A stretch of DNA of 50,812 bases from Xanthomonas euvesicatoria pv. euvesicatoria (GTDB taxonomy: Bacteria; Pseudomonadota; Gammaproteobacteria; Xanthomonadales; Xanthomonadaceae). The DNA is taken from the NCBI RefSeq assembly GCF_020880415.1, contig NZ_JAJIUJ010000021.1, positions 1-50,812 on the forward strand, given 5' to 3'. Every line of letters begins with the position of its first letter. Within the stretch, counting starts at the first letter, position 1. Position numbers and translations under genes: made by a program. This document shows, piece after piece, positions 38,258-46,828 of the stretch. The notes beneath the pieces are model-generated. The model searched no databases. It worked only from the letters and a program-made list of their open reading frames with translations, and was not told the DNA's origin.

Positions 38258-38742
38258 GCTGCTGCATACGTCTATTTTTATGCGCTAAACACCGGCTTCC
38301 CTGCAGATATCGGGATGATGGCGTGATCGCTGTCTCACTACCCTTGGCGTCGATGCAGACCAGTGCGCCTTACGGCCTGTTCGCACAAGGCCGCACCACC
38401 CAAATGTTGCGACGCAAAGCGTCTGCGCACGCGAACGGAGACGATGAGAAAACTTGCGCAGCATGGAACGCTGCGCTGTCGTCGGAAAGCCGATCGCCAG
38501 CTGCACGCGTGTCGGGTCAGACGACAGCCTGCCCACCGTAGGACTGGTTTCATCGCTGCCGCGGGCGTGCACGGTGCCAGCGTCCGGCGCAGTTCCCTTA
38601 GCCGGGCAACAGCACTTGCACCTCATGTGCTGGCGGCAACGAGCGCGTTTGTCAGGCGAGCAAGGCGAAGCATGCGGCATGCGCCGATTCAATGCGCATT
38701 GGCCGCTGCACGCCCCTGCATTTCAAGGATCAAACACAACAC
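38258..38742. other. Long gap between receptor gene and nag operon, no gene seen
   Basis: About 485 bases without a convincing reading frame. Short stems occur (for example GACGC/GCGTC near 38411-38422) but no ORF looks real and I recognise no sRNA. Open frames here are short and change frame. Confidence 0.5.
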
Positions 38743-38770
38743 GCGCGCCGCATCACGCAATGCGGCGCGC
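38731..38770 (-). terminator. Terminator of the nag operon
   Basis: An exact 11-bp stem (38743-38753 with 38760-38770) around six bases, followed on the minus strand by GTGTTGTGTTTG, about 40 bases after the nagA stop. Confidence 0.75.
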
Positions 38771-38809
38771 ACGATGCGTAGATTGACCAAGTCGTGTTGT
38801 CAGCGGCAC

Positions 38810-39964
38810 CTAATCGCGCTGCCCAGCCACCCACGTGCTCAACACCTGCACATCGTCATCCACCAGTACCAGGTCGGCTTGGTAGCCAGGTGCGATGCGT
38901 CCCAGGCGTTCGCCCAGGCCAATGCATTGCGCGGGATAGGTGGAAGCCATGCGCGCAGCTTCGGCCAGGTCCACACCCAGCCAGCGCACGCTGTTGCGCA
39001 CCGCTGTGGCCATGTCCAATGCAGAGCCGGCGAGCGCGCCGTCGGCGTTGCGTACCACGCCGTCCACGGCGGTGATGGTTTCGCCGTAGAGATCGAAGCT
39101 GGCGCTGTCGCTGCCGACCATCGGCATGGCGTCGGTGACCAGCAGCAATTTACCGCGTGGCTTGGCCGCCAGCGCCACGCGCAGGCTGGCCGGATGCACG
39201 TGCACGCCGTCGACGATGACGCCGCACCACACGTTGGGGTCTTCCAGCGCTGCGCCGACTGCATTGGGTTCGCGGCCAGCGAGCTGGGACATCGCGTTGT
39301 ACACGTGCGTGAAGCCGCTGACGCCGGCGGCAATGCCCTCGCACGCCTGCTCGTAGGTGGCCGCAGTGTGGCCGGCGAACACGATCGCGCCACCGGCAAC
39401 GAAGGCACGAATATCGTCCAGCGGCACGCGCTCGGGTGCGAGCGTGATCAGGGTGACGCCGTTGTCCAATGAGGTATCGACGGCAATCTCGTGCGCGTCC
39501 GGCACGCGGAATTTGCCTGCGTCGTGCGTGCCCTTACGCGCAGGACTCAGGTACGGGCCCTCCAGATGGATGCCGAGCACTCCGGGCACGCCTTGTGCGA
39601 TGGCCTGGCGCGTGGCATCGATCGCCTCGGCCATTACCTGCGCGGTATCGCTGATCAAGGTCGGCAGCATGCCGGTGGTACCGAAGCGGCGATGTGCGGC
39701 CGCAATGGTGGCCAGCGCCTGCGGGTCGCGTGCGTTGTTGAACAACACGCCGCCGCCGCCGTTGACCTGGATGTCGATAAAGCCCGGCAACAAGGTGGCG
39801 CCGCCCAGATCCACGCGCGTGTGCGCCTGCGCAACGCGCGCATCGTCGGCCGGCACGATCGCCTGGATCTGCGTGCCAGCCAGTACCACGACCAGGCCGT
39901 CCTGCAATCCGTTGTCGGTGAGCACGCGTGCATTGCACAGTGCCTGAGTCGCGAGAGCGTGCAT
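38810..39964 (-). CDS. nagA: N-acetylglucosamine-6-phosphate deacetylase NagA
   Basis: 384 residues from the ATG at 39964. Removes acetate from GlcNAc-6-P. Amidohydrolase features: LLPGFIDIQVNGGGG, metal Glu in GIHLEGPYLSPARKGTHD, His residues in FAGHTAATYEQ and FTHVYNAMSQL, substrate loop DGVHVHP, and the catalytic Asp in VTDAMPMVG. It is the last gene of the operon, two bases after nagB-II. A larger frame upstream lies in nagB-II and is spurious. Confidence 0.96.
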   Translation of the reverse strand: MHALATQALCNARVLTDNGLQDGLVVVLAGTQIQAIVPADDARVAQAHTRVDLGGATLLPGFIDIQVNGGGGVLFNNARDPQALATIAAAHRRFGTTGMLPTLISDTAQVMAEAIDATRQAIAQGVPGVLGIHLEGPYLSPARKGTHDAGKFRVPDAHEIAVDTSLDNGVTLITLAPERVPLDDIRAFVAGGAIVFAGHTAATYEQACEGIAAGVSGFTHVYNAMSQLAGREPNAVGAALEDPNVWCGVIVDGVHVHPASLRVALAAKPRGKLLLVTDAMPMVGSDSASFDLYGETITAVDGVVRNADGALAGSALDMATAVRNSVRWLGVDLAEAARMASTYPAQCIGLGERLGRIAPGYQADLVLVDDDVQVLSTWVAGQRD

Positions 39965-39966
39965 GA

Positions 39967-40995
39967 TCAGACGGTTTCCGTGACCTTGTTCAGATGCGGC
40001 GGAAGATCGGGATTGTTGCCGCGCTGCAGCGCCAGCGCATTGATCGCGCGATAGAAGCTCTGCACGGTCAGCAGCGGCGCGCAAGCCGGGTGCGCGGCCT
40101 CTGCCAGCGGCAGATCGCCACCGGGCGCGGCCAGCCACACCTGCGCGCCACGCGCGCGGAATTCTTCGGCCAGTGCGCGGGTGCCGGCACCGGTTTCGTC
40201 GGGCTGTGCGAAGACCAGCACCGGGAAGCCCGGCCCCACCAGGGCCATCGGCCCGTGCTTGACCTCGGCCGAACTGTAGGCTTCGGCGTGCAGGCCGCAG
40301 GTTTCCTTGAACTTCAATGCTGCTTCCTGCGCTGCGCCCAGGCCCAGGCCGCGGCCGAGCACGAACAGGTTGTGCGCAGGCACCAGGCCGGCGGTGAGCG
40401 CCGACCAATCGGCCTGCCACGCGCTGCGCAACTGTTGCGGCAATGCGTCGAGCGCGGCAAGCAGGGCCGGGTCGTTTTTCCACACCGCGACCAGATGCAG
40501 GACCGCGGCCAGCGAGGCAAGATAACTCTTGGTGGCGGCCACACTCTTTTCCGGGCCTGCGCCCAGCGGAATCACCACCTCTGCCAGTTGCGCCAGCGGC
40601 GAATCTTCCACGTTGACCAGTGCGACCACGCGCGCGCCGGCCGCCTTGGCCGCTTCGGCATTGCGCAGCAGGTCCGGGCTCTTGCCCGATTGCGAAATCA
40701 CGATGTACAGCGCGCCACGCAGCTGCAGCGGCGCTGCATAGACCGAGCCCACCGATGGCGACGCAGATGCGGTGACGATGCCGAGCTGGGTTTCGAACAG
40801 GTACTTGGCATAGGTGGCCGCATGATCGGAGCTACCGCGCGCGCAGGTCACCACGAACGGCGGCGGCGTCTGGCGCAGCGACTGCGCGAGCGCGGCGATG
40901 GTGTCGGCATTACGCGCGAACTGTGCAGCCACCACATCGGCGGTCTGCGCCGCTTCGCGGAACATCAAGGTCTCGGTTTCGGAGGGAAGGCTCAT
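39967..40995 (-). CDS. nagB-II: Glucosamine-6-phosphate deaminase, SIS-domain type NagB-II
   Basis: 342 residues with two SIS domains (TCARGSSDHAATYAKYLFET, then VISQSGKSPDLLR and LGRGLGLGAAQEAALKFKET). It replaces classical NagB: converts glucosamine-6-P to fructose-6-P and ammonia. The GlmS-like glutaminase domain is absent, which separates it from GlmS. The C-terminal LALQRGNNPDLPPHLNKVTETV is typical. It sits between the regulator and nagA with 2-6 base gaps, so it is co-translated. AgaS-like naming is an alternative. Confidence 0.93.
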   Translation of the reverse strand: MSLPSETETLMFREAAQTADVVAAQFARNADTIAALAQSLRQTPPPFVVTCARGSSDHAATYAKYLFETQLGIVTASASPSVGSVYAAPLQLRGALYIVISQSGKSPDLLRNAEAAKAAGARVVALVNVEDSPLAQLAEVVIPLGAGPEKSVAATKSYLASLAAVLHLVAVWKNDPALLAALDALPQQLRSAWQADWSALTAGLVPAHNLFVLGRGLGLGAAQEAALKFKETCGLHAEAYSSAEVKHGPMALVGPGFPVLVFAQPDETGAGTRALAEEFRARGAQVWLAAPGGDLPLAEAAHPACAPLLTVQSFYRAINALALQRGNNPDLPPHLNKVTETV

Positions 40996-41001
40996 CGTGG
41001 C

Positions 41002-42069
41002 TCAGGCAGATTCAGGAGGAAGGGGTTTGCCGGTGGACGCGGGCGCCGGCGCGGTGGAGCCGCGCACCACCAACTGCGGCACGAAACCACGGCTCTGCAA
41101 TTGCGCCGGTTGGTCGTCGTAGGCGTCGCTGCGCAGCTGGCTGATCAACAAGCGTGCGGCGTGCCGCGCGATGTCATCGGTGGCCTGTTTGGCGGTGGTC
41201 AATGCCGGCCACGACTGGCGCGAGAACGGGCTGTCTTCGAAACCGGCGATCGACAATTGATACGGCACGTTCATGCCGGTGGACTTGGCTGCGGCCAGCA
41301 CGCCTGCAGCGATCTCGTCGTTACTGCCGAAAATGGCGGTGGGCGGTTCGCGCAGCGACAACAGCCGGCGTGCGCCGCGGAAGCCATCGTCGAAGGTGTA
41401 GTCGCCGGGAATCACCAGGTGCTTGTCCAGGCTGATGCCGTAATCCTTCAATGCCGCTTCATAGCCGGCGTAACGCTCGCCGCTGGAGCGATGTTGCGGG
41501 CCGCCCCACAGGAAGCCGATGCGTTGATGGCCGAGCTGGATCAGGTGCTCGGTGATTTCATAGGCGGCATCGCGGTCGTCGATGTACACGCACGGGCCGT
41601 CGCCGGGGTCGTCGGTGGAGGCGATGATGCGCACGCTCTTGATGCCGCGCGCGGCCAGACCGGCCAGCAATTCCGGGCGTTCGGACATCGGCGCGGTCAA
41701 CACCACCCCGGCCAGGCGCGAGCGCTGCACCCATTCGGCCAGTTCTTCGGCCAGCAACGGCGAGGTGGAATCGCAGGGATGGATCTGCAGGCCAAAGCCG
41801 GTTTCCCGGCACGCGGCCAGCACGCCGTTCTGGATGCCGATGATGTGGTACGGGTTGGGGTTGTCGTACACCAGGCCGATCACGAACGGCGTGCCGCTGC
41901 GCAGATTGCGCGCGGACGGGTCGGGTTCGTAATCCAGGTCGGCGATGGCGCGCAGCACGCGCGCGCGCGTGGCCTGCATCACCGACGGCTCGTTGTTGAT
42001 CACCCGCGACACGGTCTTCAACGAGACCTTGGCGCGTTCGGCGACATCTTTGATGGTGGGCCTGCGCAT
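41002..42069 (-). CDS. nagR: LacI-family transcriptional regulator, NagR-like
   Basis: 355 residues from the ATG at 42069, ten codons into the frame. HTH TIKDVAERAKVSLKTVSRVINNEPSV (5-30), hinge, then periplasmic-binding-like sugar domain (FVIGLVYDNPNPYHIIGIQNG onward). It lies in the nag operon between nagP and nagB-II. In xanthomonads and shewanellae a LacI-type NagR represses GlcNAc genes; the name is by context and I recall it, not searched. Likely binds LacI-type palindromes such as that at 38209. Confidence 0.85.
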   Translation of the reverse strand: MRRPTIKDVAERAKVSLKTVSRVINNEPSVMQATRARVLRAIADLDYEPDPSARNLRSGTPFVIGLVYDNPNPYHIIGIQNGVLAACRETGFGLQIHPCDSTSPLLAEELAEWVQRSRLAGVVLTAPMSERPELLAGLAARGIKSVRIIASTDDPGDGPCVYIDDRDAAYEITEHLIQLGHQRIGFLWGGPQHRSSGERYAGYEAALKDYGISLDKHLVIPGDYTFDDGFRGARRLLSLREPPTAIFGSNDEIAAGVLAAAKSTGMNVPYQLSIAGFEDSPFSRQSWPALTTAKQATDDIARHAARLLISQLRSDAYDDQPAQLQSRGFVPQLVVRGSTAPAPASTGKPLPPESA

Positions 42070-42109
42070 GGAGGTACCTTGTCCGTCGGAACGCATCATG
42101 CCGCCGCGA

Positions 42110-43387
42110 TCACTTGGCCTGGGCCGGCAGGCCCACGCGATGACCGCGCAGCGAATAGAACAGAATGTACAGATAGCACGGCACCATCAGCGCAGCGAAC
42201 ACGACCTGGAAGTCGTAATGCTGCTTGAGGATGGCGAACAGCTGCGGAATGATCGCGCCGCCGGCTATGCCCATCACCAGCAGTGCCGAGCCGATTTCGG
42301 TGAACCGGCCCAGTCCGCGAATGGCCAGCGGAAAGATCGCCGGCCACATCATGGCGTTGGCAAAGCCAAGCGCGGCGACGAAGCCCACCGACACGTAGTT
42401 GTGGGTGAACAAGGCACCGAGCGAGAACAGCACGCCCAGCACCGCCGACACGCTCAGGTAACGCGCCTGCGAGATCACGCGCGGAATCAGTACCAGGCCG
42501 GCGATGTAGCCCAGCAACATCGCGCCCAATGTGTAGGAGGTGAAGATCTTGGTGCTGTCCAACGGGAGATTGAAGCCGTGCCCGTAGGTGCCGATGGCAT
42601 CGCCGGCCATCACTTCCACGCCCACATAGACGAACAGGCACAGCACGCCCAGCCACAGGTGCGGGAACTGGAAGATGCTGGATTTCTGCACGCCACCGGT
42701 CGCGCCCGGCGTGGCGTTGGCCTCGGAGGGCTTGAGCTCGGGCAATGGCGAGAACAGCACGCCGATGGCCAGCAGCAGCAGGACGCCGGACATCACCAGA
42801 TATGGCGCGTGAATCTTGGCGGCGAAGGCGGTGAGCAAGGCTTCCTTGGTCGCCGCATCGGCGCTGGCCACCTGAGCGGACAGGTCGCCGATACCGTGCA
42901 GCACCAGCGAGCCGATCAGGATCGGCGCCAGGATGCCGGCGATCTTGTTGCAGATGCCCATCAAGGCAATGCGGCGCGCGGCACTTTCGATCGGCCCGAG
43001 AATGCTGATGTACGGGTTGATCGCCGTCTGCAGCAAGGCCAGGCCGCTGCCGATGACAAACAAGCCGCCGAGTGCGCCCGGATACCAGCGCTGCGTGGCG
43101 AACTGGCCGAAGCCTGCTGCGCCCACGGCCATCACCACCAGGCTCAGCGCCAGGCCTTTCTTCATGCCGGTGCGCTTGAGAATCCACGACGAGGGCAGCG
43201 CCAGGAAGAAGTACGACAGGTAGAACACCATCAGCACCAGGAACGCATTGACCTCGTTGAGGTCGAACGCCAGCCGCACGAAGGTGATCAGCGGCCCGTT
43301 GATCCAGGTGAAAAAGCCGATGATGAAAAACAGCACGCCGACGATGGCGATCGAGACAACGGGATTTGCGGGCCTGGCAGTAGTCAT
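42110..43387 (-). CDS. nagP: GlcNAc inner-membrane permease NagP, FHS-type MFS
   Basis: 425 residues with 12 hydrophobic segments. It resembles the L-fucose:H+ symporter subfamily: FFIIGFFTWINGPLITFVRL at the start, QTAINPYISILGP, and late GIAGGAIIPQLFAI. By operon context it imports N-acetylglucosamine into the cytoplasm. It follows nagQ by 43 bases and precedes nagR by 40. Confidence 0.9.
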   Translation of the reverse strand: MTTARPANPVVSIAIVGVLFFIIGFFTWINGPLITFVRLAFDLNEVNAFLVLMVFYLSYFFLALPSSWILKRTGMKKGLALSLVVMAVGAAGFGQFATQRWYPGALGGLFVIGSGLALLQTAINPYISILGPIESAARRIALMGICNKIAGILAPILIGSLVLHGIGDLSAQVASADAATKEALLTAFAAKIHAPYLVMSGVLLLLAIGVLFSPLPELKPSEANATPGATGGVQKSSIFQFPHLWLGVLCLFVYVGVEVMAGDAIGTYGHGFNLPLDSTKIFTSYTLGAMLLGYIAGLVLIPRVISQARYLSVSAVLGVLFSLGALFTHNYVSVGFVAALGFANAMMWPAIFPLAIRGLGRFTEIGSALLVMGIAGGAIIPQLFAILKQHYDFQVVFAALMVPCYLYILFYSLRGHRVGLPAQAK

Positions 43388-43430
43388 GGATCGGCTGGCT
43401 CTGAAGTTGTCGTGGGGGAGGCCGTTGGCG

Positions 43431-44198
43431 TCAGCGGCGCAGTTCGGCGACGAAATCGTAGAAATCGTTATGGCAATAGGTGTCGGTCAATTCGATCGCG
43501 CTGCCGTCGCGGGCGTAGCCCACGCGCACCACGTGCAGGATCGCCTCGCCGGTTTTCATGCGCAGATGCTCGGCCAGCCGCGCGGGCAGATTGATGGCGC
43601 GGAAGTACTGCAGCGCGCGCACCACCGGCGTGCCCTGGGCATCGAGATAGCTGTAGAGCGAATCGCCGATCTGCTGCGGGTCGGTGACGATGCGCTGCGG
43701 CAACACCGCGTGCTCATAGGCCATCACGCGGTCGTCGGCGCTGCGCAGACGCGTCAGCGAGGCCACCGCCGCATCCGGCGACAAGCCCAGCCGCAGGATT
43801 TCTTCGCCATGCGCCGGGCGCAGCCGCCGTTCCAGCCAGCGCGTCCCGGGTTCATAGCCCTTGATGCGCAGCGTCTCGCTGAAACTGGTCAGGCCGCTGA
43901 GCTGATGCTGGATCTGGGTGGTGACAAAGGTGCCGGCGCCCTGCCGGCGCGAGACCAGGCCTTGTTCGACGAGCACATCCACCGCCTGGCGCAGGGTCAC
44001 CCGCGAAATCTGCAGGCGCTCGCACAGCTGGCGCTCGGCCGGCAGCGCCTCGCCAGCTTTCCACTGCCCGCCACGGATGGCGTCGCTGAGCTTGGCGGCC
44101 AATTGCAGATACAGCGGCGTCGGCGCGGAAGCCTCCAGCGCCAGCGCGTCCATCCTGGGGTCGTCGTCCGTCCTGGCATTGGTTCTCGGTTTGGCCAC
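43431..44198 (-). CDS. nagQ: GntR/HutC-family transcriptional regulator, NagQ-like
   Basis: 255 residues from a GTG start at 44198, chosen because GGAGGACAGG precedes it at correct spacing; an ATG at 44153 would shorten the protein by 15 residues. Winged helix (about 20-85): AERQLCERLQISRVTLRQAV and RRQGAGTFV; then a UTRA effector domain with AYEHAVLPQRIV and the C-terminal ELTDTYCHNDFYDFVAEL. HutC-type regulators of this kind sense GlcNAc-6-P or GlcN-6-P. It is the first gene of the nag operon, with a palindromic site 33 bases upstream. The name is by context. Confidence 0.85.
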   Translation of the reverse strand: MAKPRTNARTDDDPRMDALALEASAPTPLYLQLAAKLSDAIRGGQWKAGEALPAERQLCERLQISRVTLRQAVDVLVEQGLVSRRQGAGTFVTTQIQHQLSGLTSFSETLRIKGYEPGTRWLERRLRPAHGEEILRLGLSPDAAVASLTRLRSADDRVMAYEHAVLPQRIVTDPQQIGDSLYSYLDAQGTPVVRALQYFRAINLPARLAEHLRMKTGEAILHVVRVGYARDGSAIELTDTYCHNDFYDFVAELRR

Positions 44199-44230
44199 TG
44201 CCTGTCCTCCGGACCGACTTGGATTTGTTA

Positions 44231-44246
44231 GGTCCAATATAGTACC
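44231..44246. promoter_or_regulatory. Palindrome upstream of nagQ, probable operator
   Basis: GGTCCAATATAGTACC has outer GGT/ACC arms pairing at 4 of 5 positions around an AT-rich centre. GntR/HutC GlcNAc operators share the TGGT-N-ACCA form, and the AT-rich centre contains TATATT, close to a -10. Expected to control nagQ and the operon. Confidence 0.55.
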
Positions 44247-44550
44247 AATTTGCCCAGCGCGCATCAGACCGCGTGCAATCGCGAAAGCGCCGGATCGGCG
44301 ACGCATCGGGCCGCGGCAGACCGGCTGCACTCCTTCGGCCGCCAAAGTGCAGGCGTGCCGGAGCTGCTATGCAGGTTGCGTGCGCGCTGACGAATGCCGT
44401 AACCACTCGCCACCGCGCCATGACGACAGGTTTGTCGACGGATGCCCCGGCGTGTCGCTTAATCGGCCGCGATGGATGCGCCAGCGGCGCCGCGCGCAGG
44501 CGCATGGTGCATAAAACCGGCGCTATGGCGCGCAGCCAGTCACATCGCCA
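44247..44550. other. Gap between the gspN end and the nag promoter, no gene seen
   Basis: About 300 bases. A weak stem (GCGC-CATA-GCGC near 44515-44530) followed by CGGTTTT on the minus strand may end the gsp transcript. I see no ORF or repeat. Confidence 0.5.
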
Positions 44551-45270
44551 CTAGCGCAATTGACCGTGGTCGTTGCGCACCATCCCGCGCTCCGGCGTGG
44601 CGGCGAAGCCCAGCAATTGCAGGCCGACGCCCAACACCGCGTCCTGCGCCGGATCGACACGCGACTGCAGCTGCCAGCGTCCGTCGGGCCACAGTTGCAG
44701 CTGTGCTTCGGCCTGTACGCCGGCGGGCAATGCGGTGTCGGGCAGCAAGGTCAGCACGGCGGTGTGATCCACGCACGCCGGCTGCCCGGACAAGCGCAGC
44801 GGCGGCAGACCGGGCAGCTCGCCCGCGCCGCTTGCCAGCACTTGCAGGCTGACCCGCCCATGCGCCTGCACGCAACCGGTGGCATCGAAGAGCAGATCCA
44901 CCTGCTGCAGCTGCAACGCCAGATCGATCAGCGCCACGCCACCGGGCTGGCGCACCAGCAGTTGGCCCTGTGCATTGCGTATGCCGCGTTGCGCGCCATC
45001 CACCAACCGCAGGTGCAGCTGTGTGGACTGCAACTGCACCTGGCGTTCGCCACGCACCAGCGACCAGAGCCGCGGCCGCACCGCCACATCGCCGAAGGCG
45101 ATGCCTTGCCATTGCACCTGCCGCAACGTGCCGGCCCAGATCGGGCCCTCCACATCCAGCACCGAGAACGGCAGTCCCTCGCGCGGCAGCACCAGGCGCA
45201 ACGGGACAAATGCCAGCAGCGCGACCCCCACCATCGACACCAAGAGCAAGGCCCAGCGCATGCGTGTCAC
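44551..45270 (-). CDS. gspN: Type II secretion system protein N (XcsN)
   Basis: 239 residues from a GTG at 45270 that overlaps the gspM stop (GTGA); the ATG three codons on is an alternative. One N-terminal membrane helix (ALLLVSMVGVALLAFVPLRL), then a beta-rich periplasmic domain with the GspN phrase GPIWAGTLRQVQWQGIAFGDV. It belongs to the inner-membrane assembly of the secretion machine. It is the last gene here; in the other Xanthomonas system (Xps) gspD follows gspN, and that gene is missing, so this is the Xcs system. Confidence 0.88.
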   Translation of the reverse strand: MTRMRWALLLVSMVGVALLAFVPLRLVLPREGLPFSVLDVEGPIWAGTLRQVQWQGIAFGDVAVRPRLWSLVRGERQVQLQSTQLHLRLVDGAQRGIRNAQGQLLVRQPGGVALIDLALQLQQVDLLFDATGCVQAHGRVSLQVLASGAGELPGLPPLRLSGQPACVDHTAVLTLLPDTALPAGVQAEAQLQLWPDGRWQLQSRVDPAQDAVLGVGLQLLGFAATPERGMVRNDHGQLR

Positions 45271-45743
45271 GGTTCCGATTCCGCAAACCCGCAGCGTACG
45301 CGGAGTTGGCCCTGCTCGCGTGCCACGTGCAGTTGGGTCGGCGCCAGGCCGTGCGCCTGTCGCAACCGCTTAAGCCAGCCGAACAGCGTGGCGGCACTGA
45401 CGGCCTCGATCTGCACCTCCACCCCGCCTGCGGCGCTGCGCTGTTGGGAGGTGATGTTGACGCCGGCATCGCGTGCGCTGCTTGCGATGATCTTGGCCAA
45501 GGCCGCTGGTCCCGGTGCGGCGGTGTGTCTGGTCGATGCCGCCTGTGCAGATGCATCGAGCACCAGCTGCGCAGCGTCGGCATAGCGCGCCCAAGCCCGG
45601 TCATGCCAGTGCCGCAATGGCATATAAAGCGCATACCAGCCCACGAATGCCGCCAGTGCGGCGCACATCACACCCAGCATGCGCCGCTCACGCGGCGCCC
45701 GTGTCTGCCACCAGTACGTGCCGCGTTGCACAGATGTCTTCAT
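45267..45743 (-). CDS. gspM: Type II secretion system protein M (XcsM)
   Basis: 158 residues. Short cytoplasmic start, one membrane helix (MLGVMCAALAAFVGWYALYM, about 22-41), then a periplasmic ferredoxin-like domain (VNITSQQRSAAGGVEVQIEA). GspM binds GspL at the inner membrane platform. It overlaps gspL (start 45743 inside the end of gspL) and gspN by four bases each. Confidence 0.85.
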   Translation of the reverse strand: MKTSVQRGTYWWQTRAPRERRMLGVMCAALAAFVGWYALYMPLRHWHDRAWARYADAAQLVLDASAQAASTRHTAAPGPAALAKIIASSARDAGVNITSQQRSAAGGVEVQIEAVSAATLFGWLKRLRQAHGLAPTQLHVAREQGQLRVRCGFAESEP

Positions 45744-46828
45744 CGCAATGGCTCCAGCGCCAACGGTGTCCGCATGCGACCGTCTTCGACCTGGCTGCTG
45801 CCGGGATCCACGTGCCAGCCGGCATCCGCAAGCCGCGCCGAGAGCTGCTGCAGGCTGGCGTCATCGGTGTGCAGCAAGGTCGCGCGCAACGGCTGTGCGG
45901 CGTTGTAGTCCAGCTGATCCAGTTCTGCCGCTGGAAGGGTATCGACTGCGCCGAACAAGGTGCTCAGTTGCACCGCCAGGCGATCGGTCGCCGTGCCGGC
46001 CTGCCGACGCGCCTGCAATGCGGCCGGCACCGCCGCTGCATCGCGCACACCCAACTGCGTGGCGGCGCAGGCCTGCAGGACACGCGCACCGATCTCGTAG
46101 CGCAAGGTCTGCGCCAGCAACAGCACCCCTGGCGATAGCAGCAGCAATGCGGCCAACACCGCCAGACGGCGCGGAGCGCGCCGTTGCTCAGCAGCGGCCT
46201 TGTTCGCGAACGGGTGCTGCAGGAGATCGATCGGCACGTGGGCAGCATTGCGCGCAAAGCAGGCAATGGACTGCGTCGGGTCGGGCACCGGCGGCACGGC
46301 CGGCACACGATCGCCCAACAGCAGACGCGCCGCCTCTGGCTCCAGGCTGCAGGCCAGCTGTGCGCCGCGGATCAGCCATCGGCCGTCCCAGTGCATCACC
46401 GCGACCGTCGCATCGGCACCGGGCTCCAGCAGCAGGCAATCCGGCACCACCGCATCGGGAACGAAGCCCAGTTGCGTTGCGCGCGCCAGCCAGTGCTGCA
46501 TCACCACGCTGTCCACTGCGGCGACCAGGCGCGTGCCATCGGCCTCAGCGCCAGCGGCGATCACCACATGCAAGGCCTGCGCGTCGACAGCCAGATGCTC
46601 GGCCAATTGCAGGCGCGCAGCGGCCCGCGATTGCGCAATGCTGCGGCCAGGCAAACTCAACCAGCGCAGATGGACATCCACACCCGGCACCACCAGGAGG
46701 TTGCGCGTGGATGGCCCAGGCGGCGTGGCGGCCTGACCCATCGATTGCACTTGCCCCTGCGCATCCACACGCACTGCAGTGGCTTGGGCGGCGGCATCGG
46801 CTGGCAGCAACAACAACGTGGTGGTCAT
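45740..46828 (-). CDS. gspL: Type II secretion system protein L (XcsL)
   Basis: 362 residues. Cytoplasmic actin-like domain (about 1-210; MTTTLLLLPADAAAQAT, LLVVPGVDVHLRWLSLPGRS), membrane helix (LAVLAALLLLSPGVLLLA, about 225-245), then a periplasmic domain. GspL recruits the ATPase GspE to the membrane and pairs with GspM. Start and stop overlap gspK and gspM by four bases. Confidence 0.85.
   Translation of the reverse strand: MTTTLLLLPADAAAQATAVRVDAQGQVQSMGQAATPPGPSTRNLLVVPGVDVHLRWLSLPGRSIAQSRAAARLQLAEHLAVDAQALHVVIAAGAEADGTRLVAAVDSVVMQHWLARATQLGFVPDAVVPDCLLLEPGADATVAVMHWDGRWLIRGAQLACSLEPEAARLLLGDRVPAVPPVPDPTQSIACFARNAAHVPIDLLQHPFANKAAAEQRRAPRRLAVLAALLLLSPGVLLLAQTLRYEIGARVLQACAATQLGVRDAAAVPAALQARRQAGTATDRLAVQLSTLFGAVDTLPAAELDQLDYNAAQPLRATLLHTDDASLQQLSARLADAGWHVDPGSSQVEDGRMRTPLALEPLR

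Noticed and set aside
38258..38742. A small gene or sRNA in the long gap
   Set aside because: Short frames on both strands lack a start with RBS and coding-like composition; no clear promoter-terminator pair was seen for an sRNA.
38007..38809. TonB-dependent receptor as the last gene of the nag operon
   Set aside because: A strong terminator follows nagA and 800 bases with own regulatory-looking sites separate the two, so a separate promoter is more likely.
39994..42228. A 744-codon plus-strand frame across nagA, nagB-II and nagR
   Set aside because: It is antisense to three well-recognised genes and its translation has no motif; such frames are common in high-GC DNA.
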